A stretch of DNA of 64,000 bases, from positions 243,566 through 307,565 of the forward strand of contig NZ_LQZT01000042.1 of NCBI RefSeq assembly GCF_001703635.1, given 5' to 3'. The notes beneath the pieces were generated by a model that ran no database searches, was not told where the DNA came from, and saw only the letters and a program-made list of their open reading frames with translations. Both the position numbers and the translations under genes were made by a program. Of this stretch, positions 1 to 9,044 are shown in pieces. The stretch is from Parahoeflea olei (GTDB lineage Bacteria > Pseudomonadota > Alphaproteobacteria > Rhizobiales > Rhizobiaceae). Numbering within the stretch: position 1 is the first letter of the stretch; each line of letters begins with the position of its first letter.

Positions 1-2
1 TG

Positions 3-1475
3 GAGCTGCCCGAACATGTGGGCCAGGTGGGCTTCCCGCTCGAAACCATCATTTCGATGCTGGTCGAGCGCGGCGACATCGAGGCCGGGGAGGCGCAGGA
101 CGTGATCGACCGTTTCCTGGTCATGGACACAGCCTTCTCGCTCACCATCGGGCCTGAACGGCGGATCATCGAGATCCGCTCCAATCCGATGCCCGATAGC
201 GGCATCGTTACCACCTATGCCGACATCACCGAACGGGTGGTGGCCGACGTGGCCCTCAAGCAGGCCAACGAGACGCTCGAGCAGCGCGTGAGCCAGCGCA
301 CCGCCGAACTGATGCGGGTCAACCGGGAACTCGAAAAGGCGCAGTTGAGCGCCGAGGAAGCCAATATCGGCAAGACCCGGTTTCTCGCCGCCGCCGGCCA
401 CGACATCCTGCAGCCGCTCAATGCCGCGCGGCTCTATTCCTCGACGCTGGTCGAACGGCTCGGCAATTCCCCCGACCAGAAGCTGGTGCAGAACATCGAT
501 TCCTCGCTCGAATCGGTGGAGGCGATCCTGGGCGCGGTGCTCGACATCTCGCGTCTCGATACCGGCGCGATGAAGCCGCGGCTGGCGAGCTTTCCGCTCA
601 ATGACCTTCTGCAGCGGGTGGTAACGGATTTCGCGCCCGTCGCGCGCGAGCGAAACCTGAAATTCACGGTCATGCCGACCAGCGTCTATGTGCGCTCGGA
701 CCCCAACCTGTTGCGCCGCCTGGTGCAGAACCTGGTCTCCAATGCCATCAAATACACCCGGGAAGGCCGGGTGCTGGTGGGCGTGCGGCGGCGCGGCGAC
801 AAGGTGATCATCCAGGTCATCGACACCGGCATCGGCATTCCCTCCACCAAGTTCCGCACCGTGTTCCGCGAATTCGCGCGACTGGAAGAGGGCGCGCGCA
901 CCGCCTCGGGCCTGGGATTGGGGCTGTCGATCGTCGACCGCATCGCCCGGGTGCTCAACCATTCGGTCGATATCGCCTCCCAGGCCGGCAAGGGCACCGA
1001 GTTCCGGGTGGAACTTCCGCTTGAAACCAACATCAAGCGCATCCAGGGGCAGGCCAAACGCGGCAGCGGCCCGGAGATCGGCGCGCATCTGAAGGGGCTT
1101 CGGGTGCTGTGCATCGACAACGAGCCGAAGATCCTCGAGGGCATGACACTGCTGCTGAGCGGCTGGGGCTGCTCCGTGCTCGCCGCGGGCTCGCTTGCCG
1201 ACAGCCTCAAGCTCGCCAAGACCGAGGAAGCGCCGGACGTCATTTTCGCCGATTATCACCTGGACGACGGCACCGGGCTCGACGCCATCATCGCCTTGCG
1301 CCGCCGCTGGAAGCAGGACGTGCCCGCCCTGCTGGTGACGGCCGACCGCACGCCGGAGGTGCGCGCGCGCGCCGATGCCGAACGGGTCGCCATACAGAAC
1401 AAGCCGATCAAGCCGGCAGCCCTGCGCGCCTATCTCAACCAGATTGCGGCCACGCGCCGCGCCGCCGCAGAATAG
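3..1475 (+). CDS. Hybrid sensor histidine kinase with receiver domain (5' end outside window)
   Basis: The reading frame is open to the left edge, so the N-terminus is missing. The visible part starts in a PAS-like sensor domain ending in the TYADITER signature, followed by a short coiled coil. The dimerisation domain has an H-box, AAGHDILQPLNAAR, with the phospho-accepting His codon at 399-401. The ATPase domain shows the N-box (LVQNLVSNAIKYT), G1 (DTGIGIP) and G2 (GLGLGLS). A C-terminal receiver domain carries the acceptor Asp in FADYHLDDG (codon 1251-1253) and the conserved Lys in QNKPIKP. Hybrid kinases of this build commonly signal to a LuxR-type regulator, and one lies convergently next door, so the two probably form one pathway; that pairing is inferred. 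The signal sensed is unknown. Confidence 0.9.
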   Translation, partial: ELPEHVGQVGFPLETIISMLVERGDIEAGEAQDVIDRFLVMDTAFSLTIGPERRIIEIRSNPMPDSGIVTTYADITERVVADVALKQANETLEQRVSQRTAELMRVNRELEKAQLSAEEANIGKTRFLAAAGHDILQPLNAARLYSSTLVERLGNSPDQKLVQNIDSSLESVEAILGAVLDISRLDTGAMKPRLASFPLNDLLQRVVTDFAPVARERNLKFTVMPTSVYVRSDPNLLRRLVQNLVSNAIKYTREGRVLVGVRRRGDKVIIQVIDTGIGIPSTKFRTVFREFARLEEGARTASGLGLGLSIVDRIARVLNHSVDIASQAGKGTEFRVELPLETNIKRIQGQAKRGSGPEIGAHLKGLRVLCIDNEPKILEGMTLLLSGWGCSVLAAGSLADSLKLAKTEEAPDVIFADYHLDDGTGLDAIIALRRRWKQDVPALLVTADRTPEVRARADAERVAIQNKPIKPAALRAYLNQIAATRRAAAE

Positions 1476-1538
1476 ACCGGCCGCTGCGGAAGCGACGGTT
1501 GGCGCCACCGCCCTTTCGCCCGGCGGGCCCGGACACCG

Positions 1539-2195
1539 TCAGTCGGACTGGTTGAGAAGTTCCGACCCGATCTTGGAGAGATGGATGACCGCCTGGGTGC
1601 GGCTATCGACGCCGAGCTTCTGCAGCACGGCCGAGACATGCGCTTTGATGGTGGCTTCGGAGACACCGAGCTCATAGGCGATCTGCTTGTTGAGCAGCCC
1701 CTCGGCGAGCATCCCGAGGACGCGGCCCTGTTGCGGCGTCAGCGTCTGCAACCGGGAGATCAGGCTTTCGATCTCCGGATCGTGCTCCGAACCGAGATCG
1801 ACATTGGGCGGCGTCCAGATGCCGCCATCGAGAACCGTGCGCACGCCCTGACGGATATCCTCGATGCTGGCGGACTTGGAAATGAAGCCCGAGGCGCCGA
1901 GTTCAAGCGCCCGGCGCATGGTCGCGGGGTCGTCGGTGGCCGAGACCACCACCACCGGCAGGCTCGCAAATTCAGCCCGGAAGGCGATCAGCCCGGACAG
2001 GCCCGACACGCCCGGCATGGTCAGATCCAGCAGGATCAGATCCGCCTCGGGATGATCGGCCGCGGTCTTGCGGGCGCTGACAAGATCCCCGGCCTCCAGA
2101 ATCTCATTGCCGTCGCCTATCCCCTCAAGCGCCTGGCGCATCGCGCCGCGAAAGAGCGGATGGTCGTCCGCGATGATGAATGTCAATGGCGCCAT
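1539..2195 (-). CDS. Response regulator, NarL/LuxR family
   Basis: A 218-residue two-domain regulator. The N-terminal receiver domain has the acidic pair in FIIADDHPLF, the phospho-acceptor Asp in LILLDLTMPG and the Lys in GFISKSAS. The C-terminal LuxR-type helix-turn-helix is recognisable in LTPQQGRVLGMLAEG and LGVSEATIKAHVSAVLQKL. A TTG lies 15 bases upstream in frame, but the ATG at 2195 sits just behind a strong GGGGGGAGAG ribosome site and is preferred. The gene faces the hybrid kinase tail to tail with about 60 bases between stops. It is the likely output partner of that kinase (inference). Target genes are unknown. Confidence 0.93.
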   Translation of the reverse strand: MAPLTFIIADDHPLFRGAMRQALEGIGDGNEILEAGDLVSARKTAADHPEADLILLDLTMPGVSGLSGLIAFRAEFASLPVVVVSATDDPATMRRALELGASGFISKSASIEDIRQGVRTVLDGGIWTPPNVDLGSEHDPEIESLISRLQTLTPQQGRVLGMLAEGLLNKQIAYELGVSEATIKAHVSAVLQKLGVDSRTQAVIHLSKIGSELLNQSD

Positions 2196-2264
2196 GCACT
2201 CTCCCCCCAACCGGTCGCGCTGTCGCGGCGAATCCGGTCCATGACGCGGATTGCAAAACCCACA

Positions 2265-2573
2265 TTAACGGCGCGCGATGCGTTCGCGCAAGTGCGGCAA
2301 CCGGAGGATGAACCAGACCGCGGCCCAGACATTGCCAAGCACGGGAATCGGCAGGATCCACAAGACCGCGACGAGCGGCCGGGGTTCGCACAGCCAGATC
2401 ACGGCGGCCGCCAGAACGAAGCCGAGATAGAGATCGGCCAGGGTGACCCGCCCCCAGGGATCCGACATCAGCCAGCTTCCGGCTTCGGAAAACGAGCCGG
2501 CTGAGATCGCGACGACGATCAACGCCGCAAGCCCGAGCGCACCGGCGGCAATGAGGATCTGGAGAATTTTCAT
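2265..2573 (-). CDS. Small membrane protein, function unknown
   Basis: A 102-residue protein with three hydrophobic stretches: an N-terminal segment (about residues 4-24), a central one around LYLGFVLAAAVIWL and a third around WILPIPVLGNVWAAVWFI. It is probably an inner-membrane protein. The ATG at 2573 follows an AAAGGGA ribosome site; longer in-frame starts upstream lack one and add an arginine-rich leader unlike a membrane protein. It lies between the response regulator and a secreted protein, all leftward, with separate gaps of about 70-100 bases. No enzymatic motif is visible. It is assigned as a gene on frame, ribosome site and membrane topology only. Confidence 0.72.
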   Translation of the reverse strand: MKILQILIAAGALGLAALIVVAISAGSFSEAGSWLMSDPWGRVTLADLYLGFVLAAAVIWLCEPRPLVAVLWILPIPVLGNVWAAVWFILRLPHLRERIARR

Positions 2574-2670
2574 GGCGGTCCCTTTCGTGTGCTGCCGGCA
2601 CCCGAACGCGCACCGGCAGGTCTTCCTACGCATCTGCGGGCCAAATGGATGCGGGTCCGCCTGGAGGCGG

Positions 2671-3138
2671 TCAGGTCCGGTCCGGCACCGGCTCCGCAAG
2701 CGGTTTCGGCGGGGTTTTCGGCGCATCGCCAAACTCGCGCTGCAGGTCCTCGACCATGCCGAAGAAGCGGCGCATCACCTTTTCCATGGTCTCGACGGCG
2801 CGGTCGAGTTCGGCCTCGTCGGGCTCCTGCTCCGGGCTCCTGGCGATCGCCGAGGGCGGGTCCATCAGCTCGAGGCGCTGCTCGAGCGCATCGACGCGGG
2901 ACGATAGCTCGGCCAAGCGCTCGTCATAGGCGCGGCGTTCGTCGGCGGACAGCCGGCAGACCAGATTGCCGGCCTGCTCGGCGCAGATCGACATCTCGCC
3001 GGTCTCGGTGTCCATGCGCACAAAGCCGTTTTCAGTCTTTTCCAACGTGAAGCGGTTTGCTATCGGCTCCTGGGAGTGGGACGGCGCGGACGCGGACACG
3101 GCCAGGGCCGCTCCACACAAGATTGCCAGACGGGTCAT
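2671..3138 (-). CDS. Secreted protein with coiled coil, function unknown
   Basis: A 155-residue protein with a typical Sec signal peptide (Met-Thr-Arg, a hydrophobic core to about residue 18, then Ser-His-Ser-Gln), so it should be periplasmic. After a short domain containing two Cys residues (SICAEQAGNLVCRLS), a charged helical region (AYDERLAELSSRVDALEQRL) is likely to form a coiled coil. The tail is rich in Pro and acidic residues. The two Cys could form a disulfide in the periplasm. I do not recognise a named family, though proteins of this layout are common in Hyphomicrobiales. The start is the first ATG after a non-coding gap shared with the divergent DUF952 gene. Confidence 0.75.
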   Translation of the reverse strand: MTRLAILCGAALAVSASAPSHSQEPIANRFTLEKTENGFVRMDTETGEMSICAEQAGNLVCRLSADERRAYDERLAELSSRVDALEQRLELMDPPSAIARSPEQEPDEAELDRAVETMEKVMRRFFGMVEDLQREFGDAPKTPPKPLAEPVPDRT

Positions 3139-3263
3139 GACGGTATCCTCCTGTTTGCCCTGTCATGACACGCAATCGCGACAGAATCGAGAAGCGATCC
3201 CCGCATCCGGCCCTGCTTGCGCACCGCCGGGACAATCGCAACCAGGAACGGGACCCCCAAGCC

Positions 3264-3611
3264 ATGCAGGCCACTATTTACAAGATCACGCCGGAGGCGC
3301 CGTGGCGCACCGCGGAAACGCAAGGCAAGTTCACAGGCGCGCCGGTGGATCTCGCAGACGGCTTCATCCACTTCTCGACCCGCGAGCAGGCCGCCGAAAC
3401 CGCCCGCCGGCACTTCGCCGGACAGGACGACCTCTTGCTGGTCGCGGTCGATGCCGGCGCGCTCGGCGCGGCGCTGGTGTTCGAACCCTCGCGCGGCGGC
3501 GCCCTGTTCCCGCATCTTTACGGGGAGCTGCCGCTGTCGGCGGTCAAATGGGTGCGACCGCTGCCGCTCGGAACCGACGGGGCACACCAGTTTCCGGACA
3601 TGGAGCCATGA
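3264..3611 (+). CDS. DUF952 family protein
   Basis: A 115-residue protein matching the DUF952 family in length and signatures: an N-terminal IYKITPEAPW, the central DGFIHFSTREQ and a C-terminal FPHLYGELPL. The family is small, globular and cytosolic; its fold resembles a glutathione-dependent or ADP-ribosyl-binding type in some descriptions, but its biochemical role is not established. The ATG at 3264 gives the family's usual length; an upstream in-frame start would add 33 basic residues unlike the family. Its stop overlaps the pyrD start by four bases (ATGA at 3608-3611), so the two genes are almost certainly translationally coupled in one transcript. Confidence 0.88.
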   Translation: MQATIYKITPEAPWRTAETQGKFTGAPVDLADGFIHFSTREQAAETARRHFAGQDDLLLVAVDAGALGAALVFEPSRGGALFPHLYGELPLSAVKWVRPLPLGTDGAHQFPDMEP

Positions 3612-4690
3612 GCGGCCTTTTCGAGACCATCGGCCGCAAGGCGCTGTTCACGCTCGACCCGGAAACCGCGCACGGGCTGTCCATCACCGCGCTGAAAAGC
3701 GGCATGGTGCCGGGATGCCGGGCCGACAGCGATCCGCGGCTTGCGGTCACCGTGGCGGGGCTCGCCTTTCCCAATCCGCTCGGCATGGCGGCGGGCTACG
3801 ACAAGAATGCCGAGGTCGCCCCGCAACTGGCACGGCTCGGCTTCGGCTTCGTCGAAGTCGGCACGCTGACGCCCAAGGCGCAGCCGGGCAATCCCAGGCC
3901 GCGGATCTTCCGGCTGGTCGGGGATCATGCGGTGATCAACCGGATGGGCTTCAACAATGGCGGCCATGCCGCGGCGCATGCAAGGATTTCGGCTGACCGT
4001 CGCGCGGGCCTGCTCGGCATCAATATCGGCGCCAACAAGGACAGTGAGGACCGCGCGGCGGACTATGTCGCGGGCATCTCGTGCTTTGCCGACGTGGCGG
4101 ATTATTTCACCATCAACATCTCCTCGCCCAACACGCCGGGCCTGCGCAACCTGCAGACCCGCGCGGCGCTCGCGGACCTGCTGCAACGGGTCCTGGCCGA
4201 ACGCGACGCGAAGAGCAGACGCGTGCCCGTGTTCCTCAAGATCGCGCCGGATCTCGTCGAGGGCGATCTCGACGACATCGCCGCCGAATGCCTGGGGCAG
4301 AAGCTCGACGGCGTGATCGTGTCGAACACGACGCTGTCGCGCACAGGGCTTGCAAAGCACCCGCGAGCCGGCGAAGCGGGTGGTCTTTCGGGACGGCCGC
4401 TGTTCGAGCGCTCGACCATCGTGCTCGCCAAGATGCGCGCCCGGCTCGGGCCGGAGATGCCGCTGATCGGCGTCGGCGGCATCGACAGCGCCGAAACCGC
4501 GGCCGAGAAGATGCGCGCGGGCGCGGACCTGGTGCAGATCTACACCGGCTTCATCTATGGCGGGCCCGGCTTGCCGCAGCAGATCGTGCGCGGGCTGTCG
4601 CGGCTCTGCGACCGCGAGGGCCTTGCCCATGTCTCGGCCCTGCGCGACCTGAAGACCGCCCATTACGCAGCGCTTGCGATTCCCGCCTGA
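3608..4690 (+). CDS. pyrD: Quinone-dependent dihydroorotate dehydrogenase (class 2)
   Basis: Catalyses the fourth step of pyrimidine synthesis, oxidising dihydroorotate to orotate with electrons passed to quinone at the inner membrane. The 360-residue length and the N-terminal helical region (LFETIGRKALFTLDPETAHG) are typical of class 2 enzymes. Core motifs include GMAAGYDKNAE (FMN and substrate pocket), INRMGFNNGG, NISSPNTPGLRNLQ with the class 2 catalytic Ser, KIAPDL, and GVGGIDSAETA near the phosphate site of FMN. The gene starts inside the end of the DUF952 gene. The pairing with DUF952 is likely operonic, but it does not by itself explain the DUF952 role. Confidence 0.97.
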   Translation: MSGLFETIGRKALFTLDPETAHGLSITALKSGMVPGCRADSDPRLAVTVAGLAFPNPLGMAAGYDKNAEVAPQLARLGFGFVEVGTLTPKAQPGNPRPRIFRLVGDHAVINRMGFNNGGHAAAHARISADRRAGLLGINIGANKDSEDRAADYVAGISCFADVADYFTINISSPNTPGLRNLQTRAALADLLQRVLAERDAKSRRVPVFLKIAPDLVEGDLDDIAAECLGQKLDGVIVSNTTLSRTGLAKHPRAGEAGGLSGRPLFERSTIVLAKMRARLGPEMPLIGVGGIDSAETAAEKMRAGADLVQIYTGFIYGGPGLPQQIVRGLSRLCDREGLAHVSALRDLKTAHYAALAIPA

Positions 4691-4711
4691 CCGGGCGGGG
4701 ATCAGGCGATA

Positions 4712-6067
4712 TCAGCCGGGGCCGAAGGCCTGGTCCATCCGCCGCGGCAGGATCGCCAGCAGCGTGAAGCCGCGGGCGGCCAGGAAGATGTTGAGCGCGA
4801 TCCAGAGCCCCGTGTTTTCCCAGATCCTGGTCAGCGCAAGCGACAGGACGATGAACAGCGCGAGCGACACCAGCATCATGTTGCGCATGTCGCGCGACCA
4901 GGTTGCGCCGACGAAGACGCCGTCCATCTCGAAAGCGAGCACGCCCGCCACCGCTGTCAGGGCCGCCCAGAAAATATAGTGGTCCGCTTCGAGGCGAACC
5001 GGCGCAAGCGTCGTCATCCAGCCGATCACGGTGCTGCCGAACAGCAGGAAGAACACGGTGGTGAAGCCGGCAAGCCCGAAGCCCCACAGGGTCGTGAGCC
5101 TGACCGCCTTGCGGAAGGCCGGCTTGTTGTGGGCGCCGATGGCACGGCCGGCAATCTGTTCGGCAGCATTGGCAAACCCGTCGAGATAGTAGCCTGCGAC
5201 CAGGAAGAAATGCATCAGGATGGCATTGGCCGCCAGCGTCACTTCCCCGAGGCCCGTGCCCAGGCGCGTGAACCAGGCGAAGGCTGCCATCAGCGCAAAC
5301 GAGCGGATCATGATATCGCCGTTGAGCGCCATCAGTTTCATGATCGACGGCCGGTCGATGATGCGGCTCCAGGAGGGGCTCACGCGGCGGTCGAAGCGGC
5401 GGTGGATGATGATGAAACCGATCACGCAGCCGGTAACTTCGGCGATCACGGTGGCGAGCGCCACGCCTTTCAGGCCGAAATCGAGCCAGAGGCCGAGCCA
5501 GATCGACAGCACGATGTTGGTGCCGTTGATGACGGTCTGCAGGAACAGGCCGGTGCCTCCCATTCCACGGCCGAGCACATAGCCAAGGATCGTGTAATTG
5601 GCGAGTGCCGCCGGCGCGGACAGCGCGCGGATGCCGAGATAGGTCGCGGCCGCGGCCGCCACATCGCCGCGCGCGCCCATCACTGGCAGGCCGAGTTTCA
5701 TCAAGAGCGGCGCGACCGCAATCACGGCGAGCCCTGCGACCCCGGCAATCATCAGCGAGCGCCAGAACACCGCCTGCTCCTCGGTCGCATCCTCCCGCCC
5801 CATGGCCTGCGCCACCAGCCCGGTGGTGGCGGAACGCAGAAAATTGAAGGTGGCGAAGACCAGGTCGAACAGGATCGCGGCAATCGCCAGCCCGCCGATC
5901 AGCGCCGCATTGTCGAGCCGCCCCACCACAGCCGTATCGACCAGACCCAGAAGCGGCGTCGTGAGATAGGCGAGCGTCATCGGCACCGCGATCGCCATGA
6001 CCATGCGGTTGTTGACCTCGAATGTCCTGATCCTCACCGCTTCGGCAGGCGGGTTTTCCGTCAGCAT
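4712..6067 (-). CDS. MATE family efflux transporter (DinF-like)
   Basis: A 451-residue polytopic membrane protein with about twelve hydrophobic helices in two halves, the arrangement of the MATE family of cation-coupled multidrug or organic-cation exporters. The first half shows the family-like run MTLAYLTTPLLGLVDTAVVG. The second half carries the comparable ANAILMHFFLVAGYYLDGFANAAEQIAG. The AEQIAGRAIGA segment and overall spacing resemble the DinF branch. Substrate is not predictable. The gene is convergent with pyrD (22 bases between stops) and divergent from the deacetylase-like gene, and appears to stand alone. Confidence 0.93.
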   Translation of the reverse strand: MLTENPPAEAVRIRTFEVNNRMVMAIAVPMTLAYLTTPLLGLVDTAVVGRLDNAALIGGLAIAAILFDLVFATFNFLRSATTGLVAQAMGREDATEEQAVFWRSLMIAGVAGLAVIAVAPLLMKLGLPVMGARGDVAAAAATYLGIRALSAPAALANYTILGYVLGRGMGGTGLFLQTVINGTNIVLSIWLGLWLDFGLKGVALATVIAEVTGCVIGFIIIHRRFDRRVSPSWSRIIDRPSIMKLMALNGDIMIRSFALMAAFAWFTRLGTGLGEVTLAANAILMHFFLVAGYYLDGFANAAEQIAGRAIGAHNKPAFRKAVRLTTLWGFGLAGFTTVFFLLFGSTVIGWMTTLAPVRLEADHYIFWAALTAVAGVLAFEMDGVFVGATWSRDMRNMMLVSLALFIVLSLALTRIWENTGLWIALNIFLAARGFTLLAILPRRMDQAFGPG

Positions 6068-6185
6068 GCAGTCATCCCCGGGTGATGCGATTCGAAGTCG
6101 AACCGGGCCTGAAAATAGACCGCGCCATCAAGAAAGCCCATCTTCAACTCTGGACGAAATTGCCGCCGCGCGCCAAAACGAAAGC

Positions 6186-7091
6186 ATGGCGCGCCTCCCC
6201 ATCATCCATGCCCCCGACTATGACGCCGGTTTCGCGCCGGGACACCGGTTTCCGATGGGCAAATACACCCGGCTGATGCAGCTGATCAGCGAAACCGGGC
6301 TCGGCGCGGCAGCGACCCTGCACGTTCCGGGACCGGCGAGCGCCGACTGGCTGGCGATGGCGCATGAGCGCGGCTATGTCGACCAGGTGATCGACTGCGC
6401 CGTGCCGGCGGCGATCGAGCGCGAGATCGGCTTCCAGGTGGATGCACGGGTGAGCCTGCGCGCGCGGCTTGCGACCGCAGGCACGATCATGGCGGCGCGG
6501 CTTGCGCTCGAGGAAGGAATTGCCTGCAACACCGCCGGCGGCAGCCACCATGCCCGGCGCGCGCAGGGAGCGGGGTTCTGCACCTTCAACGACGTGGCCG
6601 TGGCCGCGCATCTGCTTCTCTCGGACGGCGAAGTGGGACGCGTGCTGGTGATCGATCTCGACGTGCACCAGGGCGACGGCACGGCCGAAATCTGCACGGG
6701 CAACCGCGCGATCCGCACGGTCTCGGTGCATGCCGAGAAGAACTACCCGGTGCGCAAGCAGGTCTCCTCGATCGATGTCGCCCTGCCCGACGCGGTGGGC
6801 GACGACGCCTATCTGGAAACGCTCGACTGGCTCCTGCCGCAGACCATCGACGGGTTCGTGCCGGATCTGGTGTTCTACAATGCCGGCGTCGATCCGCACC
6901 GCGAGGACCGGCTCGGGCGGCTGTCGCTCACGGACGCTGGGCTCAAGGCGCGCGACCGGCGTGTGTTCGGCTTCTTCCGCGAGCGCGGCATCGCCATCGC
7001 CTCGGTGCTCGGCGGCGGCTACAGCCACGATATCGACGCGCTGGCGCGCCGGCATCTGCTGACGTTCGAAGCGGCCGCCGAGTTCGCCTGA
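6186..7091 (+). CDS. Histone deacetylase family hydrolase
   Basis: A 301-residue zinc-dependent amidohydrolase of the arginase/deacetylase fold. Visible signatures are the double His in GGSHHARRAQGAGFCTFND, the metal ligands in DLDVHQGDGTAE, the Asp-Pro-His of NAGVDPHREDRLG, and the C-terminal GGGYSHD. Bacterial members remove acetyl groups from small molecules such as acetylpolyamines or from proteins; which applies here is unknown. The ATG at 6186 is followed at once by family sequence (LPIIHAPDYDAGF), while longer in-frame starts add residues unrelated to the family. Only seven bases separate its stop from that of the convergent small membrane protein. Confidence 0.92.
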   Translation: MARLPIIHAPDYDAGFAPGHRFPMGKYTRLMQLISETGLGAAATLHVPGPASADWLAMAHERGYVDQVIDCAVPAAIEREIGFQVDARVSLRARLATAGTIMAARLALEEGIACNTAGGSHHARRAQGAGFCTFNDVAVAAHLLLSDGEVGRVLVIDLDVHQGDGTAEICTGNRAIRTVSVHAEKNYPVRKQVSSIDVALPDAVGDDAYLETLDWLLPQTIDGFVPDLVFYNAGVDPHREDRLGRLSLTDAGLKARDRRVFGFFRERGIAIASVLGGGYSHDIDALARRHLLTFEAAAEFA

Positions 7092-7098
7092 ACCGGGA

Positions 7099-7365
7099 TC
7101 AGCCGCGCAGGCTGAAAAGGCGCAGCAGGATGAAGGCGGGCACCACCACGCAGGCGCCGAGCGCCAGATAACCGCCGAAGCGGCCGAGCGCCTCGAAGCC
7201 TGTTTCCCACAAATTGATCAGGAAATCGCGGATCATGTAGAGGATGTCGACCGGATACCAGTTGAAGGCGGCCATGATGACGCCGACTACGAAGGAGGCC
7301 ACCAGCAGCTTGAGGGCGGTGCGGCCGGGCGTGTCGCCCAGAAAACGTGTCAGACCATTGCTCAT
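7099..7365 (-). CDS. DUF6460-like small membrane protein
   Basis: An 88-residue protein with an N-terminal motif, RFLGDTPGRTALKLL, then two hydrophobic helices (about residues 22-40 and 62-80) flanking an amphipathic segment rich in aromatic residues. This matches, from memory, a conserved Hyphomicrobiales family of unknown function (DUF6460). The ATG at 7365 fits the family length. It follows the DNA ligase gene on the same strand with a gap of 65 bases, so it could be the last cistron of the exonuclease-ligase transcript, but nothing in the sequence links it to DNA repair. Confidence 0.78.
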   Translation of the reverse strand: MSNGLTRFLGDTPGRTALKLLVASFVVGVIMAAFNWYPVDILYMIRDFLINLWETGFEALGRFGGYLALGACVVVPAFILLRLFSLRG

Positions 7366-7430
7366 GCCGAAAGCTTCCCTGTTCAGTCGCCGATTCACAT
7401 AAGCATGGCGCACGCGCGCGGCAAGTCCGT

Positions 7431-9041
7431 TCAGTCCTCGCCGTCGATCATGCGCTCGAGCGTCTCGAGCCGGTCGGCCTCGGCGGGCGGCTTGTCCCAG
7501 CGCAGCCGGCTGATGCGGGGAAAGCGCATGGCGACGCCGGATTTGTGCCGGCTGGAGCGGTTGATGCCCTCGAAGGCCACCTCGAACACCAGCCCCTTGT
7601 CGGGACCCGCGCGCACCGAGCGCACCGGCCCGAAACGCTCGATGGTGTTGTCGCGCACATATTTGTCGATTTTCAGCAGTTCCTCGTCGGTGAAGCCGAA
7701 ATAGGCCTTGCCGACCGGCACCAGTTCGCCCGGCTCGCGCCAGACGCCGAAGGTGTAGTCGGAATAATAGCCCGAGCGCTTGCCGTGGCCGCGCTGGGCA
7801 TACATCAGCACCGCGTCGATCAGGAACGGATCCCGCTTCCACTTGAACCACTCGCCCTTGGGCCGCCCCGGCAGATAGGGCGCCGCCTTGCGCTTGATCA
7901 TCACCCCTTCGATCACCGCGAACGGGGGATCGGCGCGCAAGCGCGCAAGCTCGTCCCAGTCCGCAAAATCGAGCAGTGGCGAGCAGTCGAACCGGGCGGG
8001 ATCGAGGCCCGCGACGAAGGCGTCGAGCCGCGCGCGGCGCGCGATGAAGGGCAGCGCGCGCAGATCTTCCCGACCGTCCTGGAGAATGTCATAGGCACGG
8101 AAGAAGGCCGGATGCTCGCGCACCTGTTTCGCGGTCACGGTCTTGCGGTTGAGGCGCTGTTGCAGGTCCGAGAAGCTGCCGGTTTCGACACCGCCCTCGC
8201 CCGGCCTTGCCACCAGCAACTCGCCGTCGAGCGCACCGTCGAAGGCGATCGCATCGACCAGATCCGGGAAGCTTGCGGAAATGTCGTCGCCGGTGCGGGT
8301 GTAGAGCCGGTTGATGCCACGCTCGGACACCGCCTGGACGCGGATGCCGTCCCATTTCCATTCGGCAGCGAAATCGGCCGGATCGAGCCTTTCGAAATCC
8401 GCCTCGTCGATGGCGTGCGACAGCATCACCGGCCGGAAGGGAGCTGCAGCCGCGTTGACCGGCTTGTCGCCCGTGCCCTCGAGCCAGGCGAAGAGATCGA
8501 GATAAGGCGGCGCGAGCCCGTGCCAGAGTTCCTCGATCTCGTTGACCTCCACCTGGCCGAAACCCGCCAAGGCCTGCTTGATCAGCCGCGCCGACAGCCC
8601 CATGCGGAAGCCGCCGGTCACCAGTTTCAACAGCGCGTAGCGCCCCGGCGGATCGAGCCGGTCGAGCCAGGCTTCGACCAACGCCGGCCCCTCGCGGCGC
8701 GAGGCCGCCTGCAGTGTTTCGACCACCTCGGCCACGCCCGGCGCATCGTTGCGGCTAGGGATCGAAGCCCGCTCAGGCCAGGCAAGCGCGATGGTTTCGG
8801 CGAGATCGCCGACATAGTCGTAGGAATAGGCGAACAGTTCGGCATCCATGCGCGCACCGATCAGCTCGCGCAATTGCGCAGGCTTGACCGCCGGAATGTC
8901 GAGATCGCGGGCGAGTGCGGCCAGCGCATAGCCGCGCTCGGGATCGGGCACCCGGCGCAGATAGTCGGCAAGCAGCGTGAGCTTGGCGTTGCGCGAGGGC
9001 GTGAAGGCGAGCGTGTCGAGAAGGTCGGCGAAGCGGTCCAC
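7431..9041 (-). CDS. ATP-dependent DNA ligase of the ligase-associated repair cluster
   Basis: A 536-residue ATP-dependent ligase. The nucleotidyltransferase core begins with motif I, EWKWDGIRVQ, whose Lys (about residue 229) is the adenylated residue. Motif III appears as FDGALDGELLV, motif IV as VIEGVMIKRK and motif V as GEWFKWKRDP. An N-terminal helical DNA-binding domain precedes it and an OB-fold region follows. It belongs to the bacterial ligase subgroup that travels with a dedicated exonuclease, DEXH helicase and phosphoesterase; all four are present within 7.2 kb. The exonuclease gene ends three bases upstream, so the two are surely co-transcribed. The role is expected to be damage repair rather than replication, since NAD-dependent LigA is normally the replicative enzyme. 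Confidence 0.95.
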   Translation of the reverse strand: MDRFADLLDTLAFTPSRNAKLTLLADYLRRVPDPERGYALAALARDLDIPAVKPAQLRELIGARMDAELFAYSYDYVGDLAETIALAWPERASIPSRNDAPGVAEVVETLQAASRREGPALVEAWLDRLDPPGRYALLKLVTGGFRMGLSARLIKQALAGFGQVEVNEIEELWHGLAPPYLDLFAWLEGTGDKPVNAAAAPFRPVMLSHAIDEADFERLDPADFAAEWKWDGIRVQAVSERGINRLYTRTGDDISASFPDLVDAIAFDGALDGELLVARPGEGGVETGSFSDLQQRLNRKTVTAKQVREHPAFFRAYDILQDGREDLRALPFIARRARLDAFVAGLDPARFDCSPLLDFADWDELARLRADPPFAVIEGVMIKRKAAPYLPGRPKGEWFKWKRDPFLIDAVLMYAQRGHGKRSGYYSDYTFGVWREPGELVPVGKAYFGFTDEELLKIDKYVRDNTIERFGPVRSVRAGPDKGLVFEVAFEGINRSSRHKSGVAMRFPRISRLRWDKPPAEADRLETLERMIDGED

Positions 9042-9044
9042 GGT